64,000 nt of DNA from CBDBZX01 sp965213645 (GCA_965213645.1 CBDBZX010000008.1:434001-498000); one strand, 5' to 3'. Counted from the stretch's first letter, positions 18,191 to 27,206 are shown. Made by a program: numbers and translations. The notes: generated by a model not told the origin, from the sequence alone.

Positions 18191-18195
18191 AAGCC

Positions 18196-18274
18196 AGCAG
18201 GTATCATCTGGTCACAAACGCGCTCAGCCAAGAAAGCTGTGGATGAGCAAACACGTTGCAAAGATGGTATCTGC
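18196..18274. repeat. GGTATCATC-ended element between rpsD and rpoA
   Basis: The left end (18196-18219) is an exact inverted copy of 10175-10198. The right end GATGGTATCTGC at 18263-18274 pairs imperfectly with the left end. The element is shorter (about 80 bases) than the copy at 10 kb, and its interior is different. The rest of the gap to rpoA is AT-rich, ending in a TTTAGGAGT ribosome-binding site. Confidence 0.6.
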
Positions 18275-18334
18275 GGAACTTAGCTGCGGTTTTACAATCT
18301 AGCTATATTCCGTTTAACCTCTTTAGGAGTTTAG

Positions 18335-19270
18335 ATGCAAATCATCCCAGAATTTGAAAGCAACGTCACCGACAAATACGGTGAGTTCATCGTCGAGCCG
18401 CTGCCACGCGGCTACGGCGTCACACTAGGCAATCCGCTCCGCCGCATCCTCCTCTCGTCCATCCCCGGCACAGCGGTCACAAGCGTCTATATTGAAGACG
18501 TGCTGCACGAGTTTTCGACCATCGACGGGGTCAAAGAGGACGTCATGCAAATTATCCTCAACCTCAAAGAACTCGTCGTCAAGCTACACGACAATGAGCC
18601 CGCTACGCTGATGCTCCGCGCCGAGGCGTCAGGCGAGGTCACAGCGGGTAGCTTCGAAGTGCCGATGGGCGCAGAAGTCATCAACCCCGAATTGCACATC
18701 GCGACCTTGACGGGCGGCAAGCTCATCATGGAAGTGCGCGTCGAGCCGGGTGTAGGCTATATCCCCGCCGAGATTCACGCGACCAAAGACCGCATCAACT
18801 CGATTCCGGTGGACGCCGTCTATACCCCTGTGCGCCGCGTCGCCTACCGCGTCGAGGATACTCGCGTCGGCCAAAAAACGGACCTCGACCGCTTGGTGCT
18901 GCGCGTCTGGACCGACGGCAGCGTCGAGCCGGAACGGGCACTTAACGTAGCGGTGGACACGCTCCGCAATCAGCTCAGCGTCTTTACAGGCGAGGGCGAA
19001 GTCGAAGAGCCTGTGCCGATTGTAAGTGCGCCTTCACAAGTCGCCGACGAATCGACCATCACCAAGAGTGAGCCGGTGCGCATGAACTTGGAGAGTTTAG
19101 ACCTCTCGAGCCGCGTGCTCCACTCCCTGCAAGAAGAGGGTATTGACTCGGTAGACGCGCTTCTAGCGCTCTCTGAACGCGACCTCAAAAAGGTCGGCGG
19201 CGTTGGCGACAAGTCGTTAGAAGAGATCATCGAGCAGCTCAACTCGCGTGGGCTCTCGCTCAAGGAGTAA
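18335..19270 (+). CDS. rpoA: DNA-directed RNA polymerase subunit alpha
   Basis: Alpha (311 residues) dimerises to start RNA polymerase assembly and contacts promoters and activators. The N-terminal domain contains EPLPRGYGVTLGNPLRRILLSSIPGTAVT. After a linker, the C-terminal domain spans about residues 245-311 with NLESLDLSSRVLHSLQEEGIDSVDALL and GDKSLEEIIEQLNSRGLSL. Both domains are complete and the length is normal for this phylum. It is followed by rplQ, as is usual. Confidence 0.98.
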   Translation: MQIIPEFESNVTDKYGEFIVEPLPRGYGVTLGNPLRRILLSSIPGTAVTSVYIEDVLHEFSTIDGVKEDVMQIILNLKELVVKLHDNEPATLMLRAEASGEVTAGSFEVPMGAEVINPELHIATLTGGKLIMEVRVEPGVGYIPAEIHATKDRINSIPVDAVYTPVRRVAYRVEDTRVGQKTDLDRLVLRVWTDGSVEPERALNVAVDTLRNQLSVFTGEGEVEEPVPIVSAPSQVADESTITKSEPVRMNLESLDLSSRVLHSLQEEGIDSVDALLALSERDLKKVGGVGDKSLEEIIEQLNSRGLSLKE

Positions 19271-19327
19271 GCTGTCTACTGGACAGCGTTTAGCGGTTAG
19301 GGGCCCTCATCTGTGGTCCGTACCCGC
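19271..19327. repeat. Second copy of the CAGCGTTTAGCGGTTA repeat
   Basis: A short hairpin GCTGTC/GACAGC (19271-19287) is followed by the 16-base core at 19284-19299, identical to 12307-12322. Then comes a degenerate GGGCCC...GTGGTCCG segment and ACCCGC, as at the first copy. The first hairpin differs in sequence between the copies but keeps its place, which suggests the structure matters. Confidence 0.6.
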
Positions 19328-19350
19328 TACTTACAGGAAGGACTTACATT

Positions 19351-19716
19351 ATGAGACACCAAGTTAGCGGACGCAAACTCAACCGCAACAGCAGCCACCG
19401 CACCGCGCTAAACCGCGCTCAGGCGACGGCGCTCTTGCGGCATGGCCGCATCAAAACCACGCTCGCTAAGGCGAAGAACCTTCGTCCTTACGTTGAGAAA
19501 CTCATCACCACCGCCAGGGGGGGCGACCTGCACGCCCGGCGTTTGGTGCTGCGCGAGATTCACGATCAAGAGGTCGTGCGCAAACTCATGGACGACATCG
19601 CGCCGAGCTTTGCGTCGCGTCCGGGCGGCTACACGCGCATCTACCGCTTAGAGCAGCGGCGCGGTGACGGGGCGCAAGAGGCGCTGATTGAGCTGGTCGC
19701 GGACGAAGCTGTATAA
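19351..19716 (+). CDS. rplQ: 50S ribosomal protein L17
   Basis: L17 (121 residues) lies near the tunnel exit of the 50S subunit. The start MRHQVSGRKLNRNSSHRTALNRAQATALLRHGRIKTTLAKAK and the end GGYTRIYRLEQRRGDGAQEALIELV are diagnostic. It is the last gene of the superoperon. An intrinsic terminator lies 27 bases after its stop. Confidence 0.97.
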   Translation: MRHQVSGRKLNRNSSHRTALNRAQATALLRHGRIKTTLAKAKNLRPYVEKLITTARGGDLHARRLVLREIHDQEVVRKLMDDIAPSFASRPGGYTRIYRLEQRRGDGAQEALIELVADEAV

Positions 19717-19742
19717 GCCTAACCTCAGCTAGATGTAGAGAG

Positions 19743-19768
19743 GCTCGAGTCCAGACTCGAGCTTTTTT
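19743..19768 (+). terminator. Intrinsic terminator of the ribosomal superoperon
   Basis: Perfect 9-base arms GCTCGAGTC (19743-19751) and GACTCGAGC (19754-19762) are followed directly by six T. The position right after rplQ, with an unrelated gene downstream, fits the end of the superoperon. Confidence 0.92.
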
Positions 19769-19871
19769 GCTGCGCCGTATCAGCGTTCACGGCAGGTGAG
19801 CGTCACCTAATGTATAAAGTGATATAGAGACTGTATTCGTAGCCTTACATCAAACATCCTAGGGGGCAAAT

Positions 19872-21473
19872 GTGCGCACTAAATCTAGCTTTAGCTATCT
19901 CGGCTTACTTTTTCTGCTCGTCGCTTGTGAGTTAGGCGGGCAGTCCGCTCAACTGGGTATAGGCAGTTTCAGCGTTGACCCTAACGTCGTCGTCAACGAA
20001 GAGACGCGCTTTCGCTGGTCCGTCTCGGGTGAGGAGCCCCAATGCCGCTTAGATGCCGGTGACGGTTCGGCTGAAATGTCCGTTGACTGTGCTGAGGGAG
20101 AACAGGCTCACGTCTACAGCGAAGCGGGAACCTACGAGGCTACGCTTACTGCAACGGATGCTCAGGGAGGGATGGCCAGGGAGACAGAAGAGGTTCAAGT
20201 CGGGTCTGCCGTCGGCCTGCCCAACGAAGCGCCGACCGCCTCCTTTACCGCTACGCCTGGGAGCGGCGCACTAGAGGTCGCCTTTGACGCGTCGGGCTCT
20301 TCGGACCCCGAGAATGACACCCTGAGCTACGCCTGGACCTTCGGCGACGGGGAGACGGGTGAGGGCGCACAAGTGACGCACACCTATGGTGCCGCCGGAG
20401 ACTACCAAGTGACGCTCACCGTAGACGACGGCAGGGGAGAGAACGACACACAGACAGAGACCGTCACGGTGGGCGAGACAGCACCCGCCTTTACCGAACT
20501 GACTTGGGAAACCGTTGCGCCGCAGCCTTACAAGGTCGCGGAGGCGCAGGGGGAAGTGGTGAATGGCAAGCTCTACGTCTTCGGCGGCTTCGACAGTACT
20601 AAGGGTTGTTGCACGCCTACTGCGCGTGCCTACGTCTACGACCCTGCTCAGAATACCTGGACGCCTATTCAGGACATGCCCCCGATGAACGGCACGGGGT
20701 ACGGCGGCGTCACCCACGCGGGCATGGCGACGGACGGCGAGGATATCTACTTCGCAGGTGGCTATACCTCGGACGAGGACGGCGACTTTCAGATTTTTGG
20801 CACGCCCGAAACGTGGCGCTACGACGTTTCTGAAGATAACTATAGCCGTTTGCCCAACCTACCGGAGACACCCGAAAGTGGCCCCAATAACCGGCATTCA
20901 GCCGGGCAAATGGAATACCTAGACGGCAAGCTTCACTACTTCGGCGGCACGAGCGCAAACCGCAAGAGTGACGTTCCGTACCACTTCGTCCTCGACTTAG
21001 CGGGCGGCGCGTCCGAGTGGACACGAGCTGCGCCGCTGCCCGCACCGCGCAACCACCTCGGCTCGGCGGTCTTAAACGGTAAAATCTACGCCATCGGTGG
21101 GCAGACCGGACACGATGGCGGTTTGACGACGCACGACGACGTGTACGTTTATGACCCGGCGGTGGATAGTTGGACGGCGGTGCAGAGTCTACCCCAAGCG
21201 ATCAGCCACATCTCCAACTCGAGCTTCGTCATGAACGGACGCATCATCGTCGTCGGCGGCGAGGTGGACCACTTGGACGCCATTCGCGACGTGGTCGCTT
21301 ATGACCCGGCAGCAGATACGTGGACCTCGCTGACCGAGCTGCCCGTCGCGTTGCAGTCGATGGTCAGCGGCGCGATAAACGGAACCATTTACGTGACGAG
21401 CGGGTCCGGCGGGAGAGGGGGCGACGTGAGCGGTTTTCAGGATGAAACGTACAAAGGGGTGCCGCAGAACTGA
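19872..21473 (+). CDS. Lipoprotein with PKD and Kelch repeats
   Basis: This 533-residue protein has a lipoprotein signal peptide ending in LLVAC, with the lipidated Cys at 19. Two PKD-like domains follow at about residues 30-112 and 118-200 (the second with YAWTFGDGE and HTYGAAGDYQVTLTV). A Kelch beta-propeller fills about residues 205-530, with repeated VFGG, YFAGGY and AIGGQ turns plus YDPA...W units. It is therefore a membrane-anchored extracytoplasmic protein, perhaps binding carbohydrate or protein. Its ligand is unknown. The start is GTG at 19872 with AGGGGG just upstream. The next small membrane protein appears coupled to its stop. Confidence 0.85.
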   Translation: MRTKSSFSYLGLLFLLVACELGGQSAQLGIGSFSVDPNVVVNEETRFRWSVSGEEPQCRLDAGDGSAEMSVDCAEGEQAHVYSEAGTYEATLTATDAQGGMARETEEVQVGSAVGLPNEAPTASFTATPGSGALEVAFDASGSSDPENDTLSYAWTFGDGETGEGAQVTHTYGAAGDYQVTLTVDDGRGENDTQTETVTVGETAPAFTELTWETVAPQPYKVAEAQGEVVNGKLYVFGGFDSTKGCCTPTARAYVYDPAQNTWTPIQDMPPMNGTGYGGVTHAGMATDGEDIYFAGGYTSDEDGDFQIFGTPETWRYDVSEDNYSRLPNLPETPESGPNNRHSAGQMEYLDGKLHYFGGTSANRKSDVPYHFVLDLAGGASEWTRAAPLPAPRNHLGSAVLNGKIYAIGGQTGHDGGLTTHDDVYVYDPAVDSWTAVQSLPQAISHISNSSFVMNGRIIVVGGEVDHLDAIRDVVAYDPAADTWTSLTELPVALQSMVSGAINGTIYVTSGSGGRGGDVSGFQDETYKGVPQN

Positions 21474-22096
21474 CTCGAGCTTCCCCCTCACCTTTTTATG
21501 TCCCGCTGATTTATGTACTGCTGAGCGTACTTAGTAGTACGCTCTTCGTCGCACGTGCAGACCACGGGCAGATAGAAACGCGGCTAGAGGGCACGACGCT
21601 CTGTATCGGACCTCGTTCGGTGAGCGCCGCTATCTTAGGGCCGGAGGGTGAGGTGCAAACGGCGTCCTTTGCGCGTGAATTGCGCGAACAGCTAAGGGCG
21701 ACGCTGGGCCGCGCTGAGGTGCGTTATGAGATGCTCGAGTCGTGCATAGGACAAGCCACCGTGCTGCTCAGCGTAGAGGCGCGTTACCTGGAGCCTAAAA
21801 CCTACGTCGGTTTCCCCGACAACGCCTACACCTACGTCGTAACGGCGCAGGTGGGTACACTCACAGGTGCATCTGGTGAAGAGGTCGAAGACACCCTCTA
21901 TGGTAGGGCGACGAGCGACATCGTCTCTGTTTCGGATAGAGACGCGCAACTGCTAGGGATCGCCAATCCGGTCATGAATGAACTGGCGCAGGCATGGCGA
22001 CAAGACAATGTCGTGCCCCTAGCGCAGTCACTCATCTTTGCTGGGCTCGCGCTACTGCTCGCGGCGGCAAGGGTCGCGCTCAAGTTGGTGTTTTAA
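21470..22096 (+). CDS. Small membrane-associated protein, probable CTG start
   Basis: I do not recognise this family. The ATG/GTG-initiated frame starts only at 21620 (158 residues), but the same frame is open back to 21470 and encodes a signal-like segment (FYVPLIYVLLSVLSSTLFVARA) that a GTG start at 21620 would cut off. CTG at 21470 overlaps the TGA of the Kelch gene, with AAGGGG about ten bases upstream, so a coupled CTG start is my best guess. The middle looks like a soluble domain with two Cys. A second hydrophobic helix (about 20 residues) ends the protein. The products of this gene and the Kelch gene may work together at the membrane. Confidence 0.55.
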   Translation: MTRASPSPFYVPLIYVLLSVLSSTLFVARADHGQIETRLEGTTLCIGPRSVSAAILGPEGEVQTASFARELREQLRATLGRAEVRYEMLESCIGQATVLLSVEARYLEPKTYVGFPDNAYTYVVTAQVGTLTGASGEEVEDTLYGRATSDIVSVSDRDAQLLGIANPVMNELAQAWRQDNVVPLAQSLIFAGLALLLAAARVALKLVF

Positions 22097-22129
22097 CTGC
22101 GGCTTCGCCTGGATTTCAACTGAGTGGTT

Positions 22130-23290
22130 TTAACTGGACGGTTTTAACTGAGCCGCAAAGCTCTCACCCGCACCCTCCCACGTCACCCCCAAAAGCTCCG
22201 CTACCGTCGCGCCGAGGTCGGCGAAGCTCCCGCGCGTATTCAAATCAACGCTCTGTGCACCGTAAGCAAGTAAGAGCCCGTACTCGCGCGTGTGATCGGT
22301 GCCTCCCCACGTCGGGTCGTTGCCATGGTCACTGATGAAGAAGAGCAGGTCGCCTTCATCCACCGCGCCCAAGAGGTGCGGCAGCCGCTCGTCCACCTCT
22401 TGCAGAGCGTTTCCATAGCCCTCTGGATTGCGGCGATGGCCGTAGAGCGAGTCGAACTCAACGAGGTTGCAAAAAATTAGACCGTCCGGGCGTCGCCGCA
22501 TGGCCGCTAAGGTTTTTTCAACGCCGTCCAGATTTGAGTCCGTATGCACCTCTTCGGTAAAGCCGCTGTGGTTGTAGATATCGGGAATTTTACCGATACC
22601 GATGACTGCCTTGCCCGCGTCATACAGCACGTTGAGGACGGTGGGGTGCGGCGGCGTCAGCGAGAAGTCTTTACGGGCCTCACCTAGTCGTGTGAAACTG
22701 CCGGGTTCGCCTCTAAACGGGCGGGCGATGACCCTAGCCACCGCGTATTCCCCTTGCAAAATCTCTCTCGCCCCTTCGCACCAGCTATAGAGCGTCTCGA
22801 GCGGCGTCACGTCAACGTGCGTAGCAATCTGAAAGACGCTGTCGGCACTCGTGTAGACGATGGGCTGGCCCGTCTCCAAATGCTCCGCCCCGAGGTCTTC
22901 GATAATCTGCGTGCCCGACGCCGGGATGTTGCCGAGGTGTCCTGTGCCTGTCGCTTCAGCAAAGGCGTTCATGACCTCTTGCGGGAAGTGCTCAAAGGTT
23001 TGAAAAGGATGATTGAGCTGCACCCCCATAAACTCCCAGTGGCCCGTGGTGGTGTCCTTGCCGGGGGAGACCTCGTTCAAGCGTCCGTAAGCGCCTGAGG
23101 GTGACTCGGCAGCTTGAAGTGACGTGACGCCCCGAATATTCCCCAGCCCGAGCGTCTGAAAGTTCGGCAGTGTTACGCCGCTCACCTCTAAGGTATGGTC
23201 GAGCGTGTGTGCGCCCGCGTCGCCAAAGTGTTCAGCGTCAGGAAGCGCGCCCACGCCAACCGAATCGAGCACGATAACAGTAAGGGTCAT
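22130..23290 (-). CDS. deoB: Phosphopentomutase
   Basis: This 386-residue metalloenzyme moves phosphate between C1 and C5 of ribose and deoxyribose in nucleoside catabolism. It belongs to the alkaline-phosphatase superfamily. The metal and nucleophile region VIVLDSVGVGALPDA is at the N terminus. GKDTTTGHWEFMG lies near residue 95, and the C-terminal ISDHGNDPTWGGTDHTREY is intact. The gene appears leaderless: TATACT (23296-23301, minus strand) lies five bases before the ATG. It is divergent from tilS. Confidence 0.96.
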   Translation of the reverse strand: MTLTVIVLDSVGVGALPDAEHFGDAGAHTLDHTLEVSGVTLPNFQTLGLGNIRGVTSLQAAESPSGAYGRLNEVSPGKDTTTGHWEFMGVQLNHPFQTFEHFPQEVMNAFAEATGTGHLGNIPASGTQIIEDLGAEHLETGQPIVYTSADSVFQIATHVDVTPLETLYSWCEGAREILQGEYAVARVIARPFRGEPGSFTRLGEARKDFSLTPPHPTVLNVLYDAGKAVIGIGKIPDIYNHSGFTEEVHTDSNLDGVEKTLAAMRRRPDGLIFCNLVEFDSLYGHRRNPEGYGNALQEVDERLPHLLGAVDEGDLLFFISDHGNDPTWGGTDHTREYGLLLAYGAQSVDLNTRGSFADLGATVAELLGVTWEGAGESFAAQLKPSS

Positions 23291-23301
23291 AGGTTAGTAT
23301 A
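23291..23301 (-). promoter_or_regulatory. Leaderless-type -10 box of deoB
   Basis: TATACT on the minus strand is separated from the deoB ATG by only five bases, so transcription should start at or next to the start codon. On the plus strand TAATAG at 23319-23324 sits three bases before the tilS ATG, so both divergent genes may be leaderless. Confidence 0.6.
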
Positions 23302-23327
23302 TCGGGACGAGTAAGCAATAATAGGGT

Positions 23328-24971
23328 ATGGACTTAGAGCAGCATGTAAAGGCGCGTTTAGACGCGCTTGTACCGAACGTCCGAACGCTGCTCGTGGCAG
23401 TGTCGGGCGGTTCTGATTCGGTGGCGCTGCTTAGAATATTGGTCAGGCTGGATTATCGCCCCCAAGTCGCCCACTTCGACCACGCCTTACGCGCTGACTC
23501 AGGTGAGGACGCGGCGTTTGTGGAATCGCTCTGCGCTACGCTTGCGCTTCCCTTTCACACCGAACGCGCTGAGGTCGGACGCATTGCCCAGACAAAAGGC
23601 TGGAACACCGAGGACGCCGCGCGGCGGCTGCGCTACGCTTTTCTCACGCGCACGGCGAAGCGAATAGAGGCTGACGCCGTGGTGACAGGCCACACCCAAA
23701 ACGACCAAGCGGAGACCGTGCTGATGCAGCTTTTACGCGGCGCAGCCTACTTGCGAGGGATGCCCCCTAAGCAGAAGCAGGTGGTGCGTCCGCTGCTCGA
23801 GGTTTCTAGGGAAGACCTCAAACGCTATCTGACGGAGAGCGACCAGCCCTACCGCACCGACCCCACGAACCGAGACAGCGCTAGGACTCGAGCCTGGCTA
23901 CGCTTTGAGGTGCTACCTCTCCTGAAAGCTCGTTATCCCAACCTCACTGCGCAACTCGCTCAACTCGCCGTGTTACAGCGTGACCAGGCTGCGCACCTAA
24001 ACGCTTTGGCACACCCTCTTTTTGAAGGAGAGAGCTTATCCGTTGATAAGCTGTTACGAGAAGACGCGGCCCTTCAACGCGAGGCGGTGGCCGAACTGCT
24101 GCGCCGCGCTCAGGTTCCCCCGGATACCTTTCACCTCGAGACCCTCCGCAAGAACCTCACAACCTCTTCGCCCTTTCGCCTCTCACTCCCCAAGGGCAAA
24201 GTGGCGCGGCTGGCGTATGGGCGGCTCGAGGTCGTATCTGGAATCATCACATCGAAGCCCCCCACATTGAATCCTACAAGGCTACCGCTAGACATTGACC
24301 CCGCCAAGCTCACCGCCTTTTCCGACACTCACTACCGCACCCGCCGCCCCGGTGATCGCATCCGCTTAGTAGGCGGCAGTAAAAAGCTGAGCGACCTCTT
24401 GATCGAGCGTAAAATTCCGCGTGAAGAGCGCGACACCTTGCGCCTGCTCGCCTCCGGTCAAGAGGTTTTGTGGGTCGAAGAGGTCGCTGTGGACGTGCGG
24501 GTTGCTCGCGTGCGGGAAGATGAAGACGCACGCTGGATGCGCCTAGCGTTGGCGCAAGCTCAGACCGCTGCCGAGCGAGGTGAATTGCCCGTGGGGGCCG
24601 TCGTCGTGAAAGAAGGTCGCGTAGTTGGAGTGGGAGCCAACACCACCGAGGCCGAGCGCGACCCCACCGGACACGCTGAACTGCACGCGCTGAAAGAAGC
24701 CGCGCAGCACCTGGGCGATTGGCGCTTGGCAGGGTGCACGCTCTATGTGACGCTCGAGCCCTGCCCTATGTGTTTCGGCGCGGCTTTGCAAGCGCACCTG
24801 CCGCGTTTGGTTTACGGCGCAGCCAATCGCCGCGAGGGTGCTTTGGGCAGCGTCAGCGATATGCGGCGCGACCCTTGGAAGCGAGAGGTCCAAGTGCGCT
24901 CAGGCGTGTTGGCGCGTGAGGCGGGTGCGCTTCTCAAAGACTTCTTCAAAGTACGTCGCGCAAATAGCTGA
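23328..24971 (+). CDS. tilS: Fused tRNA(Ile)-lysidine synthase and tRNA adenosine deaminase
   Basis: This 547-residue protein joins two tRNA wobble-base enzymes. Residues 1 to about 395 are TilS, which attaches lysine to C34 of tRNA-Ile(CAU) using ATP. The PP-loop SGGSDSVALL is at residues 26-35, and the C-terminal TilS domain contains RRPGDRIRLVGGSKKLSDLLIERKIPREERD. Residues about 398-547 are TadA, which converts A34 to inosine in tRNA-Arg. Its zinc site is visible as HAE at 449-451 and PCPMC at 478-482. Fusions of this kind are known in Deinococcus relatives. The start ATG is supported by a nearby -10-like box. Confidence 0.95.
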   Translation: MDLEQHVKARLDALVPNVRTLLVAVSGGSDSVALLRILVRLDYRPQVAHFDHALRADSGEDAAFVESLCATLALPFHTERAEVGRIAQTKGWNTEDAARRLRYAFLTRTAKRIEADAVVTGHTQNDQAETVLMQLLRGAAYLRGMPPKQKQVVRPLLEVSREDLKRYLTESDQPYRTDPTNRDSARTRAWLRFEVLPLLKARYPNLTAQLAQLAVLQRDQAAHLNALAHPLFEGESLSVDKLLREDAALQREAVAELLRRAQVPPDTFHLETLRKNLTTSSPFRLSLPKGKVARLAYGRLEVVSGIITSKPPTLNPTRLPLDIDPAKLTAFSDTHYRTRRPGDRIRLVGGSKKLSDLLIERKIPREERDTLRLLASGQEVLWVEEVAVDVRVARVREDEDARWMRLALAQAQTAAERGELPVGAVVVKEGRVVGVGANTTEAERDPTGHAELHALKEAAQHLGDWRLAGCTLYVTLEPCPMCFGAALQAHLPRLVYGAANRREGALGSVSDMRRDPWKREVQVRSGVLAREAGALLKDFFKVRRANS

Positions 24972-24979
24972 GATTCGTG

Positions 24980-25897
24980 CTACATTCTCGTCGTACCCGT
25001 CAACCATTCACGCCACGAGAGCTTGTCGCCGCGCTTGGAAAACTGCCCTTTGTCTTCACCGAACTGCATGTAGTTCAAAAACGCCACGAAGACGACGCCG
25101 CCTAGCGTGTTGCCGAGCACCACGGGGATGAGAAAGCGAAAGAGGTAATCACCCAAGCTCGCTACGCCCTTAAAAACGATGAAGAGCACCTCCACCGAGC
25201 CGACGATGCAGTGGAAGAGGTCAGCCGAGACCTGCAAGTAGATGAGGAGCCAGATGAGGACAACCCTCGAGAGCGTATCCCGCGCCGCGTGTACCAGCCA
25301 GACGATACCTGCTAGGAGCCAGCCCGCCAAAATCGCCTTGAAGAAAGCGTCCCACCAGCCCTCCTCTACGAGGTGCTCGCCAAAGCCTACCGCCGCCGTT
25401 GTCGCTTCCGGCGAGAGCACGCCCGTCGAGGCTAGCAGGAGCGCAAAGAGCGCCGCCCCTACGACGTTGGCAACTAACACGATGCCCCAGATGCGCAAGA
25501 GGTCGGGCAGGCTCGCCAAGCGGGTAAAGACCAAGGCCACGGGCGTGAGCGTGTTCTCGGTAAAGAGCTGATAACGCCCTAAAATCAAGAAGATAAAGCC
25601 CACCGGATAGAGCAAGTTGGCGACCAAGCCGCTTTCAAAGGGTGTCAGCGCGGCGAACGTGGCCCGCGCCAAGATGCAGAGCCCCAACACGAGCCCCGCT
25701 GTGAGCCCGCTCCAGAAGAGCAGCGCGTTCGAGCGCCCCAACTCCTCGTCAGCAGTGGCGAGCACGCGCCGGTAGATTTCGTCCAAGTTAAAAAAGTCAG
25801 GAACGGCTTCGCCCCTATCGGGTGCGTCCTGTACAGAATGTGGCACTTCACCGGGTGGCACCTCTTCAGCGTCTAGCGTTTTGTTGACCTCAGCCAT
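24980..25897 (-). CDS. Formate/nitrite transporter family channel
   Basis: This 305-residue membrane protein belongs to the FNT family of pentameric anion channels (FocA, NirC, YfdC). About six hydrophobic segments are visible between residues 60 and 275. Typical family features are the N-terminal segment after an acidic cytoplasmic tail, NLLYPVGFIFLILGRYQLFTENTLTPV and SADLFHCIVGSVEVLF, followed by VVLGNTLGGVVFVAFLNY. The substrate could be formate, nitrite or another small anion. Sequence alone does not decide, and the neighbours give no hint. The 3' end faces that of tilS, nine bases away. Confidence 0.85.
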   Translation of the reverse strand: MAEVNKTLDAEEVPPGEVPHSVQDAPDRGEAVPDFFNLDEIYRRVLATADEELGRSNALLFWSGLTAGLVLGLCILARATFAALTPFESGLVANLLYPVGFIFLILGRYQLFTENTLTPVALVFTRLASLPDLLRIWGIVLVANVVGAALFALLLASTGVLSPEATTAAVGFGEHLVEEGWWDAFFKAILAGWLLAGIVWLVHAARDTLSRVVLIWLLIYLQVSADLFHCIVGSVEVLFIVFKGVASLGDYLFRFLIPVVLGNTLGGVVFVAFLNYMQFGEDKGQFSKRGDKLSWREWLTGTTRM

Positions 25898-26027
25898 GAT
25901 AATCCTTTCGGTTACCTGCCGATTTTACCTTGAGGGTTTGGATTCGGTGGACCGCTATTTACACCGCGCTACCGCCTAGTGAGGTAAGGCGCAAGCGCTA
26001 CTCGTACGTCATCCCCCTAGCGAGTGC

Positions 26028-26040
26028 TACACTTCGGACG
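26028..26040 (+). promoter_or_regulatory. Leaderless-type -10 box of the methyltransferase gene
   Basis: TACACT at 26028-26033 lies seven bases before the ATG at 26041. This supports that ATG as the start over an in-frame codon 111 bases upstream. Confidence 0.55.
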
Positions 26041-26775
26041 ATGAGCCGCAAAGGGTACGAGTTTTTTGACGATGAAGAGATTTTAGAGACCTACAAGTCG
26101 CGCAGACAGTTGTCCACCAGCCCGAACGAAACGATTGAGTACCCTATTTTTCGGGAACTGATTGGAGGCGCTCGAGGCTTAGACGTCCTCGACCTAGGCT
26201 GCGGCGAGGCGGAGTTCGGTACAATGTTGCTGAAAGAGAGTGTGCGGTCTTACGTGGGGCTCGAGGCGTCTGACAAAATGGCGAACTCCGCAGAGGAGAG
26301 GTTGGCGGGTCTGGAGGCTCGAGTGGTTCGCTCGACGATTGAGTCTTATGACTTCGCGCCGACCTCTTACGACCTGGTGATTTCACAACTCGTTTTGCAC
26401 TACGTCGAGGACCTCTTGGAAGCGTTCGGGCGTGTTTACCAAACGCTCAGACCGGGCGGCAGATTCATCTTCTCTGTAGAGCACCCCGTCATCACCTCTT
26501 CCTCGCAAAGCCTAAAAATCTCAGAGCGGCGCACCGCTTGGCTCGTGGATAACTACTTCAAGACGGGCGAGCGCGTCTATCCCTGGATGGGCGGCGAGGT
26601 GACGAAGTACCACCGCACGGTAGAGGATCATTTTTCAGCCTTACAAGAGGTCGGCTTTACCGTTGAGCGTTTGCGCGAGTCGCGCCCCCTCCGAGAGAAC
26701 AGCGTGGACGCCGAAGAATATGATAGGCGTTTGCGGATTCCTTTATTTATCTTTTTCGCAGCACAGAAAGCTTAG
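26041..26775 (+). CDS. Class I SAM-dependent methyltransferase
   Basis: This 244-residue protein has the Rossmann-type methyltransferase fold. Motif I, LDVLDLGCGEAEFG, lies at about residues 44-57, and LVISQLVLHYVEDL and LRPGGRFIFSVEHP mark motifs IV to VI. These features resemble small-molecule methyltransferases of the UbiE/Tam type, but the substrate is not clear. The start is set by a leaderless-type promoter. Its end overlaps the convergent thioesterase gene by four bases. Confidence 0.8.
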   Translation: MSRKGYEFFDDEEILETYKSRRQLSTSPNETIEYPIFRELIGGARGLDVLDLGCGEAEFGTMLLKESVRSYVGLEASDKMANSAEERLAGLEARVVRSTIESYDFAPTSYDLVISQLVLHYVEDLLEAFGRVYQTLRPGGRFIFSVEHPVITSSSQSLKISERRTAWLVDNYFKTGERVYPWMGGEVTKYHRTVEDHFSALQEVGFTVERLRESRPLRENSVDAEEYDRRLRIPLFIFFAAQKA

Positions 26776-27206
26776 CTTTCTCTTGCGACATTCCACCGCT
26801 CATGCAACGCTGCAAAGCCCGCCTCGAGCCTCTTTCTATCCATCACCACCTGCGTCGTTGTCCCTTCCCCGACCTTATCGCCAAGCTCATTAAACGCCTC
26901 GCAACGCGCGTAAATGCGGTTTTTTTCGGTACGTTCGAAGGTCGCGTTCAATGTGACCTTCATCCCCGGCAGCGCCGAGGCGAGATGTCTTACAGAGACC
27001 TCGAAGCCGATGCCCTCTTCATGAGGTTCTAAAAAGGGGAGGATGATCTTTCTCGAGACCAGTTCCATGTGTTTGGTTAGCCAGTAGGTCGCGTAGACAT
27101 TATGGAGCTTGCCGAGTTCGGGTTCAGCTTGCTCAAAATCTACGGTCATCGCCTCAGTGACGGTGAGCGTGTGCGTGGCGGCGTAACCCTCAGGAATTGG
27201 CTTCAT
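26772..27206 (-). CDS. Hotdog-fold thioesterase, FlK-like
   Basis: This protein of about 144 residues looks like a hotdog thioesterase related to fluoroacetyl-CoA thioesterase FlK and similar proteins. The segment HNVYATYWLTKHMELVSRKI matches the helix region of that group, and VEVSVRHLASALPGMKVTLNATF-like sequence (FEVSVRHLASALPGMKVTL) is typical. The in-frame start could be at 27233, overlapping the upstream Uma2 gene by 44 bases, but ATG 27206 (MKPIPEGYAATHTLTV) fits the family start better. The acyl-CoA substrate is unknown. A link with phenylacetyl-CoA made by PaaK nearby is only a guess. Confidence 0.75.
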   Translation of the reverse strand: MKPIPEGYAATHTLTVTEAMTVDFEQAEPELGKLHNVYATYWLTKHMELVSRKIILPFLEPHEEGIGFEVSVRHLASALPGMKVTLNATFERTEKNRIYARCEAFNELGDKVGEGTTTQVVMDRKRLEAGFAALHERWNVARES

